NCBI GenBank assembly: GCA_029945725.1
Contig: JAQSDB010000003.1
Location: 561,842 to 625,841, forward strand
DNA from: a bacterium
GTDB lineage: Bacteria; Pseudomonadota; Gammaproteobacteria; Pseudomonadales; Moraxellaceae
Length of the DNA: 64,000 bases
Direction: 5' to 3'
Shown here: positions 10,109 to 20,888 of the stretch, piece after piece
How positions within the stretch are numbered: position 1 is the stretch's first letter
Layout: every line of letters starts with the position of its first letter
Translations under genes and position numbers: made by a program
Notes under the pieces: generated by a model
Database searches by the model: none
What the model saw: the letters and a program-made list of their open reading frames with translations, nothing else
Told to the model about the DNA's origin: nothing

Positions 10109-11286
10109 GCGGCTTCCTGGCGAATGCAGTTGCGCCCGGCATGCTTGGCGGCATAAAGCGCATTGTCAGCTGCCCGCAATAACTGCTGCATGCTGCGGGT
10201 GTCTCCAGCCGCCATGCCGGAAATGCCTATGCTGACAGAGAGCGGCACGCGGCGGCCTTCAACAAAAAATTCCACGGCCTCAAAGTCACGGCGGATACGC
10301 TCGGCACTGTGCCGGGCAATGTCCGGGCTGGTGTCCGTCATTACGATGCAGAATTCTTCGCCGAGATACTTTCCGACAAGATCCACATTGCGCACCGAGT
10401 TGTTGAGTATGGTGCCAAAGCGGCGCAGTGATTCATCGCCGACCTGATGGCCGAAGTCATCGTTGATTTTTTTGAAATTATCAAGATCCAGCACCATGAC
10501 ACTGAGCGGCCGCCACATGCGCTGTGCCAGCGCCCAGTCCCTCTCGGCCATTTCCATGAAATTGCGCCGGTTGCGCACGCCGGTGAGCAGGTCGTTATTG
10601 GTAATGGCGGCAAGATCGTTATAGGCCAGTCCACTCTGCATCAGAAGATAGGCAATCCCGGCGCCAATGAGAGCGAAGTAATAGCTGATGAAGCTGAGTA
10701 CCTGTACGGCTGTGGGTTCGAAAATGGATGTTGCATTGTCGGTGAAAAATTCAGCGTACAGCCCTCTGGAAAGGGCGTTGACCAGCACGATGATATAAAA
10801 GCCCTGCATCAGCAGGCGGGCGTTTTTTGTGTGCGGATTCTGCGAAGTGCCGGCTGCATTGATTATGCCGATGGAGACTGCGATCAGCATCAGTGAAAAC
10901 AGGACGATGCGATGTCGCACGGCAACATCAAATGCCACCAGGAGTTGAAAAAGTATGGAATAGGCAATGACGGCCACAAGATAGTGATGCTCTTTTTGAG
11001 GTTTCTGCATAAGCATGCAGAACGAGAGATACAAGAGAGCGAAGCCGCCACACAGCACGCTGTTGCCGAGTACGGCGGAGGGCCAGAGCGGGATGATGCC
11101 GCGCAGGCCCACCAGCAACAGACCTGCTGCCACCATGAAGTTGCCGGCGCCCCAGCGTATTGCACTGCGGCGGCGCTCCTTGTTGGGCATGTTCATGGCA
11201 AACACGCAAAATCCCGCGAGGATGGATGACATCACCAGCAGGAAGTACATGGTGCGAATGTCTAGCATCTGTCTTTCCTGGCGCAT
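10072..11286 (-). CDS. Membrane GGDEF-domain protein (degenerate LGEEF signature)
   Basis: Multi-TM N-terminus; DLDNFKKINDDFGHQVGDESLRRFG...RNVDLVGKYLGEEFCIVM. Confidence 0.88.
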   Translation of the reverse strand: MRQERQMLDIRTMYFLLVMSSILAGFCVFAMNMPNKERRRSAIRWGAGNFMVAAGLLLVGLRGIIPLWPSAVLGNSVLCGGFALLYLSFCMLMQKPQKEHHYLVAVIAYSILFQLLVAFDVAVRHRIVLFSLMLIAVSIGIINAAGTSQNPHTKNARLLMQGFYIIVLVNALSRGLYAEFFTDNATSIFEPTAVQVLSFISYYFALIGAGIAYLLMQSGLAYNDLAAITNNDLLTGVRNRRNFMEMAERDWALAQRMWRPLSVMVLDLDNFKKINDDFGHQVGDESLRRFGTILNNSVRNVDLVGKYLGEEFCIVMTDTSPDIARHSAERIRRDFEAVEFFVEGRRVPLSVSIGISGMAAGDTRSMQQLLRAADNALYAAKHAGRNCIRQEAAHLLDTAGAPLK

Positions 11287-11296
11287 AGCGCCGTAT

Positions 11297-13582
11297 TTAT
11301 TTCTTTCCGGGCCGGATCAGGTCAAGAAGACCGAGGTCTTCCAGTTCAAATTCGACCAGACTGCGGATAACAGCGGCATTGTCGACCTGCATGACCTGTT
11401 CAAGCAGGCCGCGCGCCTGCATATAGGGCGTATTGCAGATGACCTTGCGGATTTTCAGCAGATTGCTGGCGCTCATGGAGAGTGAATCGAAGCCCATGGC
11501 CATGAGCAGCAGCGCCGTGCCGGGATCGCCCGCCATTTCGCCACAGATGCCAACGGGCTTGCCGGCGCGATGCACTTCATCCACAACCATCTGCAGGGCG
11601 CGCAGGACGGCAGGGTGGTAGGGCGTGTAAATGTCGGCGACGCGGGCATTGTTGCGATCCACGGCCAGCATGTATTGCGTGAGGTCGTTTGAGCCGACGG
11701 AAACAAAATCCACCAGCTGCACCATGTCGCCAATCTGCAGCACCGCCGCCGGCACCTCCACCATCACGCCGACGCGCGGCATGGTGATGGGCACACCTTC
11801 CTCTTCCTGCACTTCCATCATGGCGCGATGAATCAGGTGCAGTGCCTCCTCTACCTCGAAAACCGAGGAGATCATGGGCAGAAGAATCTGCAGGTTATCA
11901 AGGCCGATGGCGGCTTTCAGCATGGCGCGAATCTGCACCATGAAAATTTCCGGGTGATCCAGCGTGATGCGTATGCCACGCCAGCCCAGCGCTGGATTGT
12001 CTTCCTTGATGGGAAAGTAGGGCAGGTCCTTGTCGCCGCCGATGTCGAGGGTGCGCATGGTGACCGGGCGCGGCGCAAAGGCTTCCAGTTGCTGGCGGTA
12101 AATGCCGCGCTGCTCTTCCTCGCCGGGAAAGCGCTCGCGCAGCATGAAGGGGATTTCCGAGCGGTACAGGCCGACACCTTCGGCGCCGCGATCTTTTGCG
12201 CGCGCAACATCCGCCATCAGGCCGGTATTTACATACAGCGCCAGGCGATGGCCATCGGGCGTTTCGGCTGGGACATCGCGGTAGGCGTCGAGGCCGGCCA
12301 CCAGCTGCAGCTCTTCCTTGATGATGTCCTTGTAGCGCGTGCGCAGCTGGCGTGAGGGCTGCACGTAAACGCGTCCCTGATAGGCATCGACGATCATTTC
12401 GGTGTCGTCGAGCTGGGTCACCGGCAGCTCGCTGACGCCGAGTACCGTCGGTATGCCGAGCGCGCGTGCAACGATTGCCATATGGGAGTTGGCCGCGCCT
12501 TCCACCGTGACAATACCGGCAATTTTTTCCAGCGGGGTTTCCACCAGCATGGCGGTGGTGATTTCCTCGCCAATCAGGATCGAGTGATCAGGGAATTCAC
12601 GCAGGCTGTCGCCTTCCTGTTTTTGCAAATGCGCCAGAATGCGCAGGCCAAGATCACGCACATCGGCGCGGCGCTCGCGCAGATAGGGGTCGTCCATGGC
12701 AGCGAAAGCCTGCATGTGCTTCTCGATCACTTCGCGCAGTGCGCCTTGCGCCCAGTTGCCGGCGTGGATGCGTTCTTCTATTTCACCGCCGAGGGCGTTG
12801 TCGTCAAGCATGCGCAGATAGGCATCAAACAGGGCGCGCTCTTCCGGCATCAATGACCCGGCCATTTTCCTGTCGAGTTCCCGGATGTCTTCACGAACGG
12901 CTTCAAGGGCTATGCGCAGGGAATGGATTTCGTTGTCAGGGTCTTCGGCAACGCGATCCGGCACAGAGTCGATGTCGGCCGGGGGGTACATGACAATGGC
13001 GCGACCGAGAGCAATGCCCGAGGCGCCTGCGATTCCATTGAAGACGCGCGTGACATTGGCTCTCGGCGTCGGTGTGCGGATGACATCAAACGATCCGACG
13101 GCTTTGGCGTGCGCCACAACGCCCGAGAGCTGCGCCGACAGTGTCACCAGAAAGGCTTCTTCGGCTTCATCAAACTTGCGCTTGTCGCGCTGCTGCACCA
13201 CCAGCACGCCCAGCACCTTGCGCCGGTGCATGATGGGGACGCCGAGAAAGGAATTGTATTTTTCTTCGCCGGTTTCCGGCAGGTAATGGTATTTCGGGTG
13301 GGCGGAAGCGTTATCCAGATTGATGGGTTCTTCTCGCGCGCCACAGAGGCCGACCAGGCCTTCATTCCAGCCCAGGGAAACGGTGCCGATGGCATCCGGA
13401 TTCAGGCCTTCGGTGGCCATCAGGATGTAGCGGTTGCTTTTGTCATCGAGCAGATAAACCGAACTGACTTCGGTGCCCATGGTTTCGCGCACGCTCGTGA
13501 CCATGGTGTCCAGCGCCGCCGTGAAGTTGGGCGCGGAATCCACGTCTTGTACGATTTTGCGCAGATTCTCCAGCATGAGCAT
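11297..13582 (-). CDS. ptsP: Phosphoenolpyruvate-protein phosphotransferase PtsP (GAF + EI-Ntr)
   Basis: GAF N-terminus; GAANSHMAIVARALGIPTVLG; CGEMAGDP. Confidence 0.95.
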   Translation of the reverse strand: MLMLENLRKIVQDVDSAPNFTAALDTMVTSVRETMGTEVSSVYLLDDKSNRYILMATEGLNPDAIGTVSLGWNEGLVGLCGAREEPINLDNASAHPKYHYLPETGEEKYNSFLGVPIMHRRKVLGVLVVQQRDKRKFDEAEEAFLVTLSAQLSGVVAHAKAVGSFDVIRTPTPRANVTRVFNGIAGASGIALGRAIVMYPPADIDSVPDRVAEDPDNEIHSLRIALEAVREDIRELDRKMAGSLMPEERALFDAYLRMLDDNALGGEIEERIHAGNWAQGALREVIEKHMQAFAAMDDPYLRERRADVRDLGLRILAHLQKQEGDSLREFPDHSILIGEEITTAMLVETPLEKIAGIVTVEGAANSHMAIVARALGIPTVLGVSELPVTQLDDTEMIVDAYQGRVYVQPSRQLRTRYKDIIKEELQLVAGLDAYRDVPAETPDGHRLALYVNTGLMADVARAKDRGAEGVGLYRSEIPFMLRERFPGEEEQRGIYRQQLEAFAPRPVTMRTLDIGGDKDLPYFPIKEDNPALGWRGIRITLDHPEIFMVQIRAMLKAAIGLDNLQILLPMISSVFEVEEALHLIHRAMMEVQEEEGVPITMPRVGVMVEVPAAVLQIGDMVQLVDFVSVGSNDLTQYMLAVDRNNARVADIYTPYHPAVLRALQMVVDEVHRAGKPVGICGEMAGDPGTALLLMAMGFDSLSMSASNLLKIRKVICNTPYMQARGLLEQVMQVDNAAVIRSLVEFELEDLGLLDLIRPGKK

Positions 13583-13614
13583 CGGGCATTCCAGAGCGGC
13601 AGTGCCGCAAAAAA

Positions 13615-14091
13615 TTAACGGAGTAGCAGTCGCGGAGCGAGCTCGGTCAGCGCTTTGCGATAAACTTCGCGCTTGAAGGACACCACTTGGTTAAGAGGAT
13701 ACCAGTAGCTGACCCAGCGCCAGTGATCAAACTCGGGCGGATGGGTGCGGGTCAGGATGACGCGCTCATCATCACCCATCATTTGCAGCAGGAACCATTT
13801 CTGTTTCTGGCCAATACAGACGGGGTGGTTGTCCGGGCGGATAAAGCGGCTGGGCAGGCGATAGCGCAGCCAGCCGCGGGTAGCGGCGATGATTTTCACG
13901 TCGGGGATTTCCAGCCCCACTTCTTCCCAGAGCTCGCGGTACATGGCCTGCTCGGGCGATTCGTGCTCGATAATGCCCCCTTGGGGGAACTGCCAGGCGT
14001 CATGGCCGGTGCGCCGGGCCCAGAGAACCTGGCCGGCGGGGTTGGTCAGAATTATGCCCACATTGGGGCGGAAGCCATCGGCATCAATCAC
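13615..14091 (-). CDS. rppH: RNA pyrophosphohydrolase (Nudix)
   Basis: [15 protein letters not shown]; Nudix box [23 protein letters not shown]. Confidence 0.95.
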   Translation of the reverse strand: MIDADGFRPNVGIILTNPAGQVLWARRTGHDAWQFPQGGIIEHESPEQAMYRELWEEVGLEIPDVKIIAATRGWLRYRLPSRFIRPDNHPVCIGQKQKWFLLQMMGDDERVILTRTHPPEFDHWRWVSYWYPLNQVVSFKREVYRKALTELAPRLLLR

Positions 14092-14277
14092 GGCGGCGTC
14101 TCAATAGTTGGTAGGAAGTGCCTTCTCGGCGGCTGTATCGACAGATACCTGAGAAGAGCTCTCCAAGTGCTTGTTTTATAAATACTCTAGGCACCATGAC
14201 CGGGGCAAGCGCCGGGGCTGTTTTTTTAGTGGAAATTCGTGAGGGCACGGTATCATCGGCGTTTTTCGGAGGCCGCC

Positions 14278-14931
14278 ATGACGCTCGCCATCTTTGATCT
14301 CGACAATACGCTGCTGGCCGGCGACTCCGATCATGCCTGGGGCGAGTTTCTGGTCGAGCGCGGTCTGGTGGAGGCAGATTCGTACCGGGCCCGCAACGAC
14401 GGCTTCTACTCCGACTATTGCCGTGGCGAGCTGGACATCATTGCCTACAGCGAGTTTGTCTTTACCGTGCTGGCCCGTGAAGAGCCGGCGACACTGGCCG
14501 CCTGGCACCGTGATTTCATGGCGGAGAAAGTCAGCCGGATGATCCTGCCCAGGGGCCGCGAGCTGCTGGCGCAGCACCGTGACAAGGGTCACCGCCTGCT
14601 CATCATCACGGCGACCAACCGCTTCATCACGGCCCCCATTGCCGCCGAACTGGGCGTGACGGACCTGCTGGCGACCGAGCCCGAGATGCGCGACGGCCGC
14701 TACACCGGCAAGGTGGCCGGCATTCCCTGTTACCAGCACGGCAAGATTGAACGCATGCAGCAATGGCTGCAGGAGACCGGGGAATCGGCCGAGGGCTCCT
14801 GGTTCTATTCAGACTCGCGCAACGACATTCCCCTGCTGGAGTTCGTCACCCATCCGGTGGCGGTCGATCCCGACGAGCCCTTGCGTGCCCATGCGGCCTC
14901 GAACAGCTGGCCTGTCATGTCGCTGCGCTGA
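14278..14931 (+). CDS. HAD-IB family hydrolase
   Basis: [44 protein letters not shown]. Confidence 0.88.
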   Translation: MTLAIFDLDNTLLAGDSDHAWGEFLVERGLVEADSYRARNDGFYSDYCRGELDIIAYSEFVFTVLAREEPATLAAWHRDFMAEKVSRMILPRGRELLAQHRDKGHRLLIITATNRFITAPIAAELGVTDLLATEPEMRDGRYTGKVAGIPCYQHGKIERMQQWLQETGESAEGSWFYSDSRNDIPLLEFVTHPVAVDPDEPLRAHAASNSWPVMSLR

Positions 14932-14972
14932 CAGGACCCGGCCCCCTTCCCCGTATAAAAGAGGCAAAAGGC

Positions 14973-15560
14973 ATGAAGATTTTCCCGGGCTTGTTATGGC
15001 TGCTGCTGGCGGGTGTGGCGCAGGCCGATGTGATTCTGGGGGCCCAGGTGGGCACGCAATCGCTGGCGATCAGGCAGACAGACGGCCTGGGTAATACCTA
15101 TGAGGATACGGCGGACTCCCGCGCCAGCCTGGGGCTGGTGCTTGGCGTCGGGCAGCCGGGAGGAAACAGCCGTATTTCTGTCGGGATGAGCCGCTTCGCG
15201 ATAGGCAGTGATGCCGATCTGGCCTTGCTGAATGCTGGCTATACATGGCTGATGCCTTCGCTGACGCCGCCCTCGTTCCTCCCCTTGCGGCCTTTTGTCG
15301 GGGCAGAGCTTGGCTATGGCTGGCTGGTGGCTGATCAGCAGTCATTGTTTAACAGCGGCGATGACAGCGGCCTCATTTATGGCGCACGCGCCGGTCTTGG
15401 TCTGGCCATTACTGACCGGGCCGAGATTGAGGCCGGGGTGCGATACGGCGTTGTGAATCTGGATGCCGCGCTGCCGGGCAAGTTGCCCGGCGTGCAGCCG
15501 GCGCACTTTGAGGTGGAGAGTAGCCGGGGCTGGTGGATAGGGTTTAACGTCGGCCTTTGA
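14973..15560 (+). CDS. Predicted outer-membrane beta-barrel protein
   Basis: Signal peptide (LLWLLLAGVAQA) and alternating beta-strand pattern ending in aromatic/hydrophobic WWIGFNVGL. Confidence 0.55.
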   Translation: MKIFPGLLWLLLAGVAQADVILGAQVGTQSLAIRQTDGLGNTYEDTADSRASLGLVLGVGQPGGNSRISVGMSRFAIGSDADLALLNAGYTWLMPSLTPPSFLPLRPFVGAELGYGWLVADQQSLFNSGDDSGLIYGARAGLGLAITDRAEIEAGVRYGVVNLDAALPGKLPGVQPAHFEVESSRGWWIGFNVGL

Positions 15561-15594
15561 TCCGGCGCCATCAATAAAAAAGCGGCGGTCTGCC

Positions 15595-16461
15595 CTAGTG
15601 CTCATTGCCGGGGACCATTTCCTTGCTTGTTCCGATGCGATAGGACCACGCCACGCCGAGAGTGCCCGCATGGGGGGTGGAGACCAGGGGGCTGTCGGCA
15701 AAGCCCGCACCTTCGAGCCCCTCGATGCGGGCGAAAACACTCACGGAGTGATGCTGGTGCTGGTAGCTGATCCGGCTGCTGAGCTGCCATCCCGCAAAGC
15801 CTCCCGGGGCTGTATAGGCGGGCCGGGCCGCGGTCGCATAGGCTGGCTCCACGCCGTAGAAATAATCATTGTAACGGGCGTCGGCAAAACTGATGGCGGT
15901 GCCGATCCCCCATGTCCATGCCCCCGCCAGATTGTGATCAAGGCTGAGCCCCGGCTGAACCTGCAGGCCAACGGGAGCGAGCGCGCCGTGGTGCAAGGCA
16001 TAAACCACGCGCAGCGGCAGGTGAGCGCTCAGTCGCAAACCGCTGCTTTCATCGCGCCAGAAAGTAATCCGTTCGCGCAGCCCTATGCCGAGAGTGCTGT
16101 CCAGCACGGGCATGCCGGCGCGTTCAGGATTGCTCTGCTGATGCACTGAGGGGTTCAGTGACAGGCTGACGTCGAGTTCCGAGTCGATGCTGCGCCACAG
16201 CACCCCATGACTGCCTTCGCGGCCAAGATAGAGGCGGTCGGAACGATAGACGAACCAGGGGAAGGGCAGGGCATAGGTGCGGTAGTTGCGTGAGCCGGGA
16301 TAGTCGCGCAGCGTGGCGGCAGCGATCCCCATGCCCCACTCCCAGCGCGGTTTGAGCGTATCGGCGCCGGCCGTGCCAGCCCACAGGGCCAGAAGCAGGC
16401 CCGCGCACGCCGCGCAAATGCCTGCGTAATGACCTGCGTTATGGCGGAGGGCTGTGCTCAT
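15595..16461 (-). CDS. MipA/OmpV family outer membrane protein
   Basis: WEWGMGIAAATLRDYPGSRNYRTYALPFPWFVYRSDRLYLGREG typical MipA N-terminus. Confidence 0.85.
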   Translation of the reverse strand: MSTALRHNAGHYAGICAACAGLLLALWAGTAGADTLKPRWEWGMGIAAATLRDYPGSRNYRTYALPFPWFVYRSDRLYLGREGSHGVLWRSIDSELDVSLSLNPSVHQQSNPERAGMPVLDSTLGIGLRERITFWRDESSGLRLSAHLPLRVVYALHHGALAPVGLQVQPGLSLDHNLAGAWTWGIGTAISFADARYNDYFYGVEPAYATAARPAYTAPGGFAGWQLSSRISYQHQHHSVSVFARIEGLEGAGFADSPLVSTPHAGTLGVAWSYRIGTSKEMVPGNEH

Positions 16462-16632
16462 GGGCTGGTCCAGTCGTGCCGTTCCGATCCTGGTTGCTGG
16501 TCTTATCGTGAGCCTCTGCCCGGGCCGGAGCAAGACGTATGGCGCCCTGGCCAGATACTCGTGTGTTGTTGTGGGGCCGGCCAGGGCCGTTGCGTCAGGC
16601 GCGGGATTTCAGGGGGCGGACAGTTCGCCGGC

Positions 16633-17229
16633 TCAGCGAAAAACATGTTTGTCAGTGGCGACCTGATTGAGGGGGATGTCCCAGACGGCGGACTCCAGCC
16701 TGTCCACTTGCTGGCACGCATGCGCCACGCCAATCAGTACCGGCTTGTGCGCATGGCCATGCTTCCTGAATGCCAGTGTGCGGTCATAAAAGCCGCCCCC
16801 CATGCCCAGCCGGTTGCCACGCGCATCAAAGCCGGTCAGGGGGAGCAGGATGACGTCCATGTGGCGCGCGGAAAAAGTGACGCGGCCAGCGGGTTCGGGG
16901 ATGCCAAGGCGATTGGGGTGCAGTGCCCGGCCGGCATGCCAGCGCGCAAAGGCCAGTGTGTTGGCGGGGAATTTTCGCAGCACCGGCAAGTAGAATTTGC
17001 GCCGGGTCATGCGTGCATGGCGGAGCAGGGTACGGGTGTCGATTTCGCCGTCAACCGGCCAGTAAAGCGCAATGTGCTGTGCTGTTTTCAGGGCCGGCAA
17101 GGCGGCCAGTCGATGTGCCAGTTCGCGGGCTGCTTTTTTCCGGGCAAACACGGAGAGTGCGCGGCGACGTGCGCGCAGGGTGCGGCGCAAGCTCTGGCGA
17201 TCAGAAGAAGGAAGTATGAGAGGGAGCAT
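16633..17229 (-). CDS. fau: 5-formyltetrahydrofolate cyclo-ligase
   Basis: LPLTGFDARGNRLGMGGGFYDRTLA; adjacent to 6S RNA and zapA. Confidence 0.93.
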   Translation of the reverse strand: MLPLILPSSDRQSLRRTLRARRRALSVFARKKAARELAHRLAALPALKTAQHIALYWPVDGEIDTRTLLRHARMTRRKFYLPVLRKFPANTLAFARWHAGRALHPNRLGIPEPAGRVTFSARHMDVILLPLTGFDARGNRLGMGGGFYDRTLAFRKHGHAHKPVLIGVAHACQQVDRLESAVWDIPLNQVATDKHVFR

Positions 17230-17237
17230 AAAAGGAG

Positions 17238-17420
17238 TGTGTTCTCCGAAGTGCCGCTGCCCGTCGTAACCCTTGAACCCAAAGGTTCAAGGGGGAAGCC
17301 CGGTCGCTGCATAAGGCTTTCCGGCGGGCGGACATGCACACAGCAGTTACTCGAACGTCCCAATGTAATGAAATCGGCTCAGGGGATTGGACGAGCTGGC
17401 CAACACTTCAGGGAACACGT
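17238..17420 (-). ncRNA. ssrS: 6S RNA
   Basis: zapA-ssrS-fau synteny; terminal stem CUGAAGUG/CACUUCGG; GTGTGCATGTCCGC...GGAAAGCCTTA...CCTTGAACC...GGTTCAAGG on minus strand. Confidence 0.88.
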
Positions 17421-17485
17421 GATCAGTATACCAAACCGCCGGTATTGCACATCATGAAAATGATGAAGGGTTTGTTACGCGGACA

Positions 17486-17797
17486 TCAGGAGTCCAGCGA
17501 GTGGTAGTGATCCAGTGTCTTTTCTATCTTGCCAATCAGCTTGGTCAGTTCTGCCTGGGAGTCGGATTCGGCATCAACACGCTTCGAGGCGTTCAGCAGT
17601 TCATGCGTGATATTGAGCGCGGCGATCACGGCAATGCGCTCAAGGCCGAGCACCTTGCCGGAGGAGCGGATGTCACGCATCTTGCGGTCAAGATACTGGC
17701 CGGAGGCGCGCAGGCTTTCCTGCTCGTTTTCCGGGCAGTTGATACGGTAGGCCTTGTCCAGAATGAAAACTTCGAGCGTGCTGGTGTCGGTGCTCAT
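17486..17797 (-). CDS. zapA: Cell division protein ZapA
   Basis: VFILDKAYRINCPENEQESLRASGQYLDRKMRDIR. Confidence 0.92.
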   Translation of the reverse strand: MSTDTSTLEVFILDKAYRINCPENEQESLRASGQYLDRKMRDIRSSGKVLGLERIAVIAALNITHELLNASKRVDAESDSQAELTKLIGKIEKTLDHYHSLDS

Positions 17798-17855
17798 GGA
17801 TGATTCCGGGTACGGTTAAGTGGGTTGTTCATCCCTGTCTGCACGCCTGCTGCGG

Positions 17856-18065
17856 TCATTCCTGCGCCTCAAGCGCTTTCAGGCGCAGGATGATCGCTTC
17901 GACGCGGGCCTTGGCCAGTTCGTTCTTGCGCTGCAACTCGTCACGCTCGGTCAGCAGGGCGGACTCCTGCGCCCGCAATTTCTTGTTTTCAGCCATAAGG
18001 CGCGTTGACAGCTCGGTCAGGCTGTCGATGCGGGCGCTCAGGATTTTGAGATTATTATCGAGCAT
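17856..18065 (-). CDS. TIGR02449-type small coiled-coil protein
   Basis: 69-aa coiled coil (LTELSTRLMAENKKLRAQESALLTERDELQRKNELAKARVEAIILRLKALE) next to zapA. Confidence 0.8.
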   Translation of the reverse strand: MLDNNLKILSARIDSLTELSTRLMAENKKLRAQESALLTERDELQRKNELAKARVEAIILRLKALEAQE

Positions 18066-18136
18066 GGGCTGGTCGCGAAGGATGGCCGGAATATGGCGTA
18101 GGGGGGTACTATAGTTTTTCCGCTGAACAAGGGTCA

Positions 18137-18748
18137 ATGAGAAGGTCTTACATGATGCATCCTCCTTCAGGCGTCCCCAGTCTTGATGAGCTGGCCAATG
18201 CGCTGGTTCGCCTTAATGCCGGCTGTACGGCTTCCGAGCTGCATGGCGTGATTGCCGGCCTGCTGGCCGGCGGTGCCCGGCTCAATCGCAGCACCCTGCA
18301 GAAAATACTGGAAACCCACAGCGAGGCTGATCAGGCCTTTGGCGACGAGATTACGGCCTCGCTCTGGCAGTTGCAGCTCAAGACACTGGAAGACCTGGCT
18401 GACAGCGAGCTGATTTTTGCCCCGCTGCTGCCGGACGATGATGATGACCTGGCGGCCCGCGTCAGCGCCATCTCGGACTGGTGCCAGGGCTTTCTGGTCG
18501 GCTTCGGTACGGCCGCCAGACCCAATGACACCCGCATTCATGACGAGTCGGTGCGTGAAACCCTGCAGGACATCATGCATGTCGCCAATGTGGATGCGAG
18601 CGCACAGGATAATGACGAGAGTGACGAGTCGGCTTATGCCGAGCTGTATGAGTTTGTCCGCGTGGCCGTCATTCATCTCTTCGAGGAAATGGCGCCACCG
18701 GAGGAGCGGCACGCTCACGACGAGGACGCTGAACCCACCCTGCATTAA
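18137..18748 (+). CDS. UPF0149 (YgfB) family protein
   Basis: ELHGVIAGLLAGG...FAPLLPDDDDDLAARVSAISDWCQGFLVGFG. Confidence 0.9.
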   Translation: MRRSYMMHPPSGVPSLDELANALVRLNAGCTASELHGVIAGLLAGGARLNRSTLQKILETHSEADQAFGDEITASLWQLQLKTLEDLADSELIFAPLLPDDDDDLAARVSAISDWCQGFLVGFGTAARPNDTRIHDESVRETLQDIMHVANVDASAQDNDESDESAYAELYEFVRVAVIHLFEEMAPPEERHAHDEDAEPTLH

Positions 18749-18840
18749 CGCGGACAGGCCCCGGTCCTGTACGGCAAAGTCTCCCGCTTGAACCGGTTCC
18801 CCAGGATGCCGGTTCAAGCCGCCACTGAAGATAGAGAGCC

Positions 18841-20157
18841 ATGTCCTTGTTGCCTTCCAGTGAGTTCGCCCGCCGCCGGCAGGCGTTGATGAACATGATG
18901 GGGACGGGCTCCATCGCCATTCTTCCTGCCGCGCCGCAATACCATCGCAATCGCGACACCGAATACCGTTATCGCCAGGACAGCGATTTCTTTTATCTCT
19001 CCGGTTTTGCCGAGCCTGAATCCGTGATCTGCCTGATCCCCGGCCGTCCGCAGGGCGAGTTCGTGTTGTTCTGCCGCGAGCGCGATCGCGAGATGGAAAT
19101 CTGGAATGGTTATCGTGCCGGCCCGGAAGGCGCGGTAAAGGATTTTGGTGCCAGCGATGCTTTTCCGATTACGGATATCGATGAAATCATTTCGGGTTTG
19201 ATTGAAGGCCGGTCCCGTGTGTTTGTTTCCATGGGGGCGCAGCCCTTGTTCGACCAGCGCATGATGGGCTGGGTCAACGGCATTCGCGCCAAGTCCCGTG
19301 CCGGCCTGCATGCGCCCGGCGAATTCCTGATGCTGGATCATCTGCTGCATGATTTGCGCCTGTTCAAGTCCACTGAAGAGGTCCGCATCATGCGCCGTGC
19401 GGCTGCCATTTCTGCACGCGCCCACATTCGCGCCATGCAGGTGGCGAAGCCCGGCATGATGGAGTACGAGCTTGAGGCCGAACTCATGCACGAGTTCCTG
19501 AAAAACGGCTGCCCGGCTCCTGCCTACAACTCCATTGTCGGCTCCGGCGACAACGCCTGCATCCTGCATTACGTCGAAAACAACAAGGCCATGCGCGATG
19601 GTGATCTGGTGCTGATCGATGCCGGTGGCGAACTCGATCATTACGCCTCCGATATCACCCGCACCTTTCCGGTCAATGGCCGGTATTCGCCAGAACAAAA
19701 AGCGGTTTATGAGCTGGTGCTGGCATCACAACTGGCAGCGATTGATTCGGTGAAGCCCGGCGTGAGCTGGAACAAACCGCACGAAGTGGTGGTGGATATT
19801 CTCACCGAGGGTTTGCTGGATCTGGGTCTGCTCAAGGGCTCGAAAGCGGAGTGTCTGGAAAAGGCATCGTACCGGCAGTTTTTCATGCACCGTACCGGGC
19901 ACTGGCTGGGTATGGATGTGCATGATGTCGGTGATTACAAGGTCGACGACCAGTGGCGTGAGCTGGAGCCCGGCATGGTGATGACCGTGGAGCCCGGTCT
20001 TTATATTGCGCCGGATTGCAAAACGGTTGAGGCGAAATGGCGCGGCATCGGCGTGCGTATTGAAGATGATGTGCTGCTGACCAAAACCGGACATGAAGTG
20101 TTGTCGCAGGCGGCGCCAAAGACAGTGGCTGATATTGAGGCGTTGATGCGCGGCTGA
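18841..20157 (+). CDS. pepP: Xaa-Pro aminopeptidase
   Basis: EFARRRQALMNMM; LIDAGGELDHYASDITRTFPVNG; HRTGHWLGMDVHDVG. Confidence 0.96.
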   Translation: MSLLPSSEFARRRQALMNMMGTGSIAILPAAPQYHRNRDTEYRYRQDSDFFYLSGFAEPESVICLIPGRPQGEFVLFCRERDREMEIWNGYRAGPEGAVKDFGASDAFPITDIDEIISGLIEGRSRVFVSMGAQPLFDQRMMGWVNGIRAKSRAGLHAPGEFLMLDHLLHDLRLFKSTEEVRIMRRAAAISARAHIRAMQVAKPGMMEYELEAELMHEFLKNGCPAPAYNSIVGSGDNACILHYVENNKAMRDGDLVLIDAGGELDHYASDITRTFPVNGRYSPEQKAVYELVLASQLAAIDSVKPGVSWNKPHEVVVDILTEGLLDLGLLKGSKAECLEKASYRQFFMHRTGHWLGMDVHDVGDYKVDDQWRELEPGMVMTVEPGLYIAPDCKTVEAKWRGIGVRIEDDVLLTKTGHEVLSQAAPKTVADIEALMRG

Positions 20158-20241
20158 TCGTTGCCCCGATTTTTTTGTTGATCCGTTTCTGCTGCAAGGC
20201 GCGCCTCCATGCAGGCCTGCTTTTGCGGGGCTTGCAGCCGC

Positions 20242-20817
20242 TCAGGGAATGGGTGGCGCCGGCAGAATGGCTTGTGAGGCGATACTGCAAAAGGCATCAA
20301 TGGACTCTTCGTGCGTAGTGGTCCTGAGCGCATCGCGGCACTCAAAGAAATTACGATGCTCCTCCACGACGAGTTTTTTTTCGGCGGTACGGACCAGATA
20401 GAAATGATCCATGGGGGTGCCGCGTTGCCATGAGGCAAGATGCTGTTCGCCCTGCACGCAAAGGTATTCCACCTTGTAGGGAATGCCTTTGAGCGTTTTC
20501 AGGTAGTAGCCGCTGAAATGATTCCAGCCGGTGGTCAGTCCGGCGTTGCGCTCCTCCTCGCAGGCTTCGAGGCTGCTGATGGCGGCGTGGCGAAAAAAAA
20601 CGACCTGGGTGAGATCAGTGCCCGTCAGTTTGATGCGAGCCACCATATAAATCAGGGTGGCAACTTCGGCGGGAGCAGGGGCCAGGGCATCATCTGTCGG
20701 CGGAACGGGTGCCATCGGTGCGGTGTTGGTGCTCGCGGCAGCAGCAGGTTCTTCTGCCTGCACAAAAGCAGAGCCTGACAGGGACAGCAGCAAAACAAGG
20801 GCGGCAGTAAAGCGCAT
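20242..20817 (-). CDS. Hypothetical secreted protein
   Basis: Signal peptide (ALVLLLSLSGSAFVQA), Ala/Pro-rich linker; no family recognised. Confidence 0.6.
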   Translation of the reverse strand: MRFTAALVLLLSLSGSAFVQAEEPAAAASTNTAPMAPVPPTDDALAPAPAEVATLIYMVARIKLTGTDLTQVVFFRHAAISSLEACEEERNAGLTTGWNHFSGYYLKTLKGIPYKVEYLCVQGEQHLASWQRGTPMDHFYLVRTAEKKLVVEEHRNFFECRDALRTTTHEESIDAFCSIASQAILPAPPIP

Positions 20818-20888
20818 GAGCGGTGGCCAGACAGTGTGGGTGCGGTGATTATACGGCGCAGTCGGGGCGAAGATGGAAGCACGGTGTG

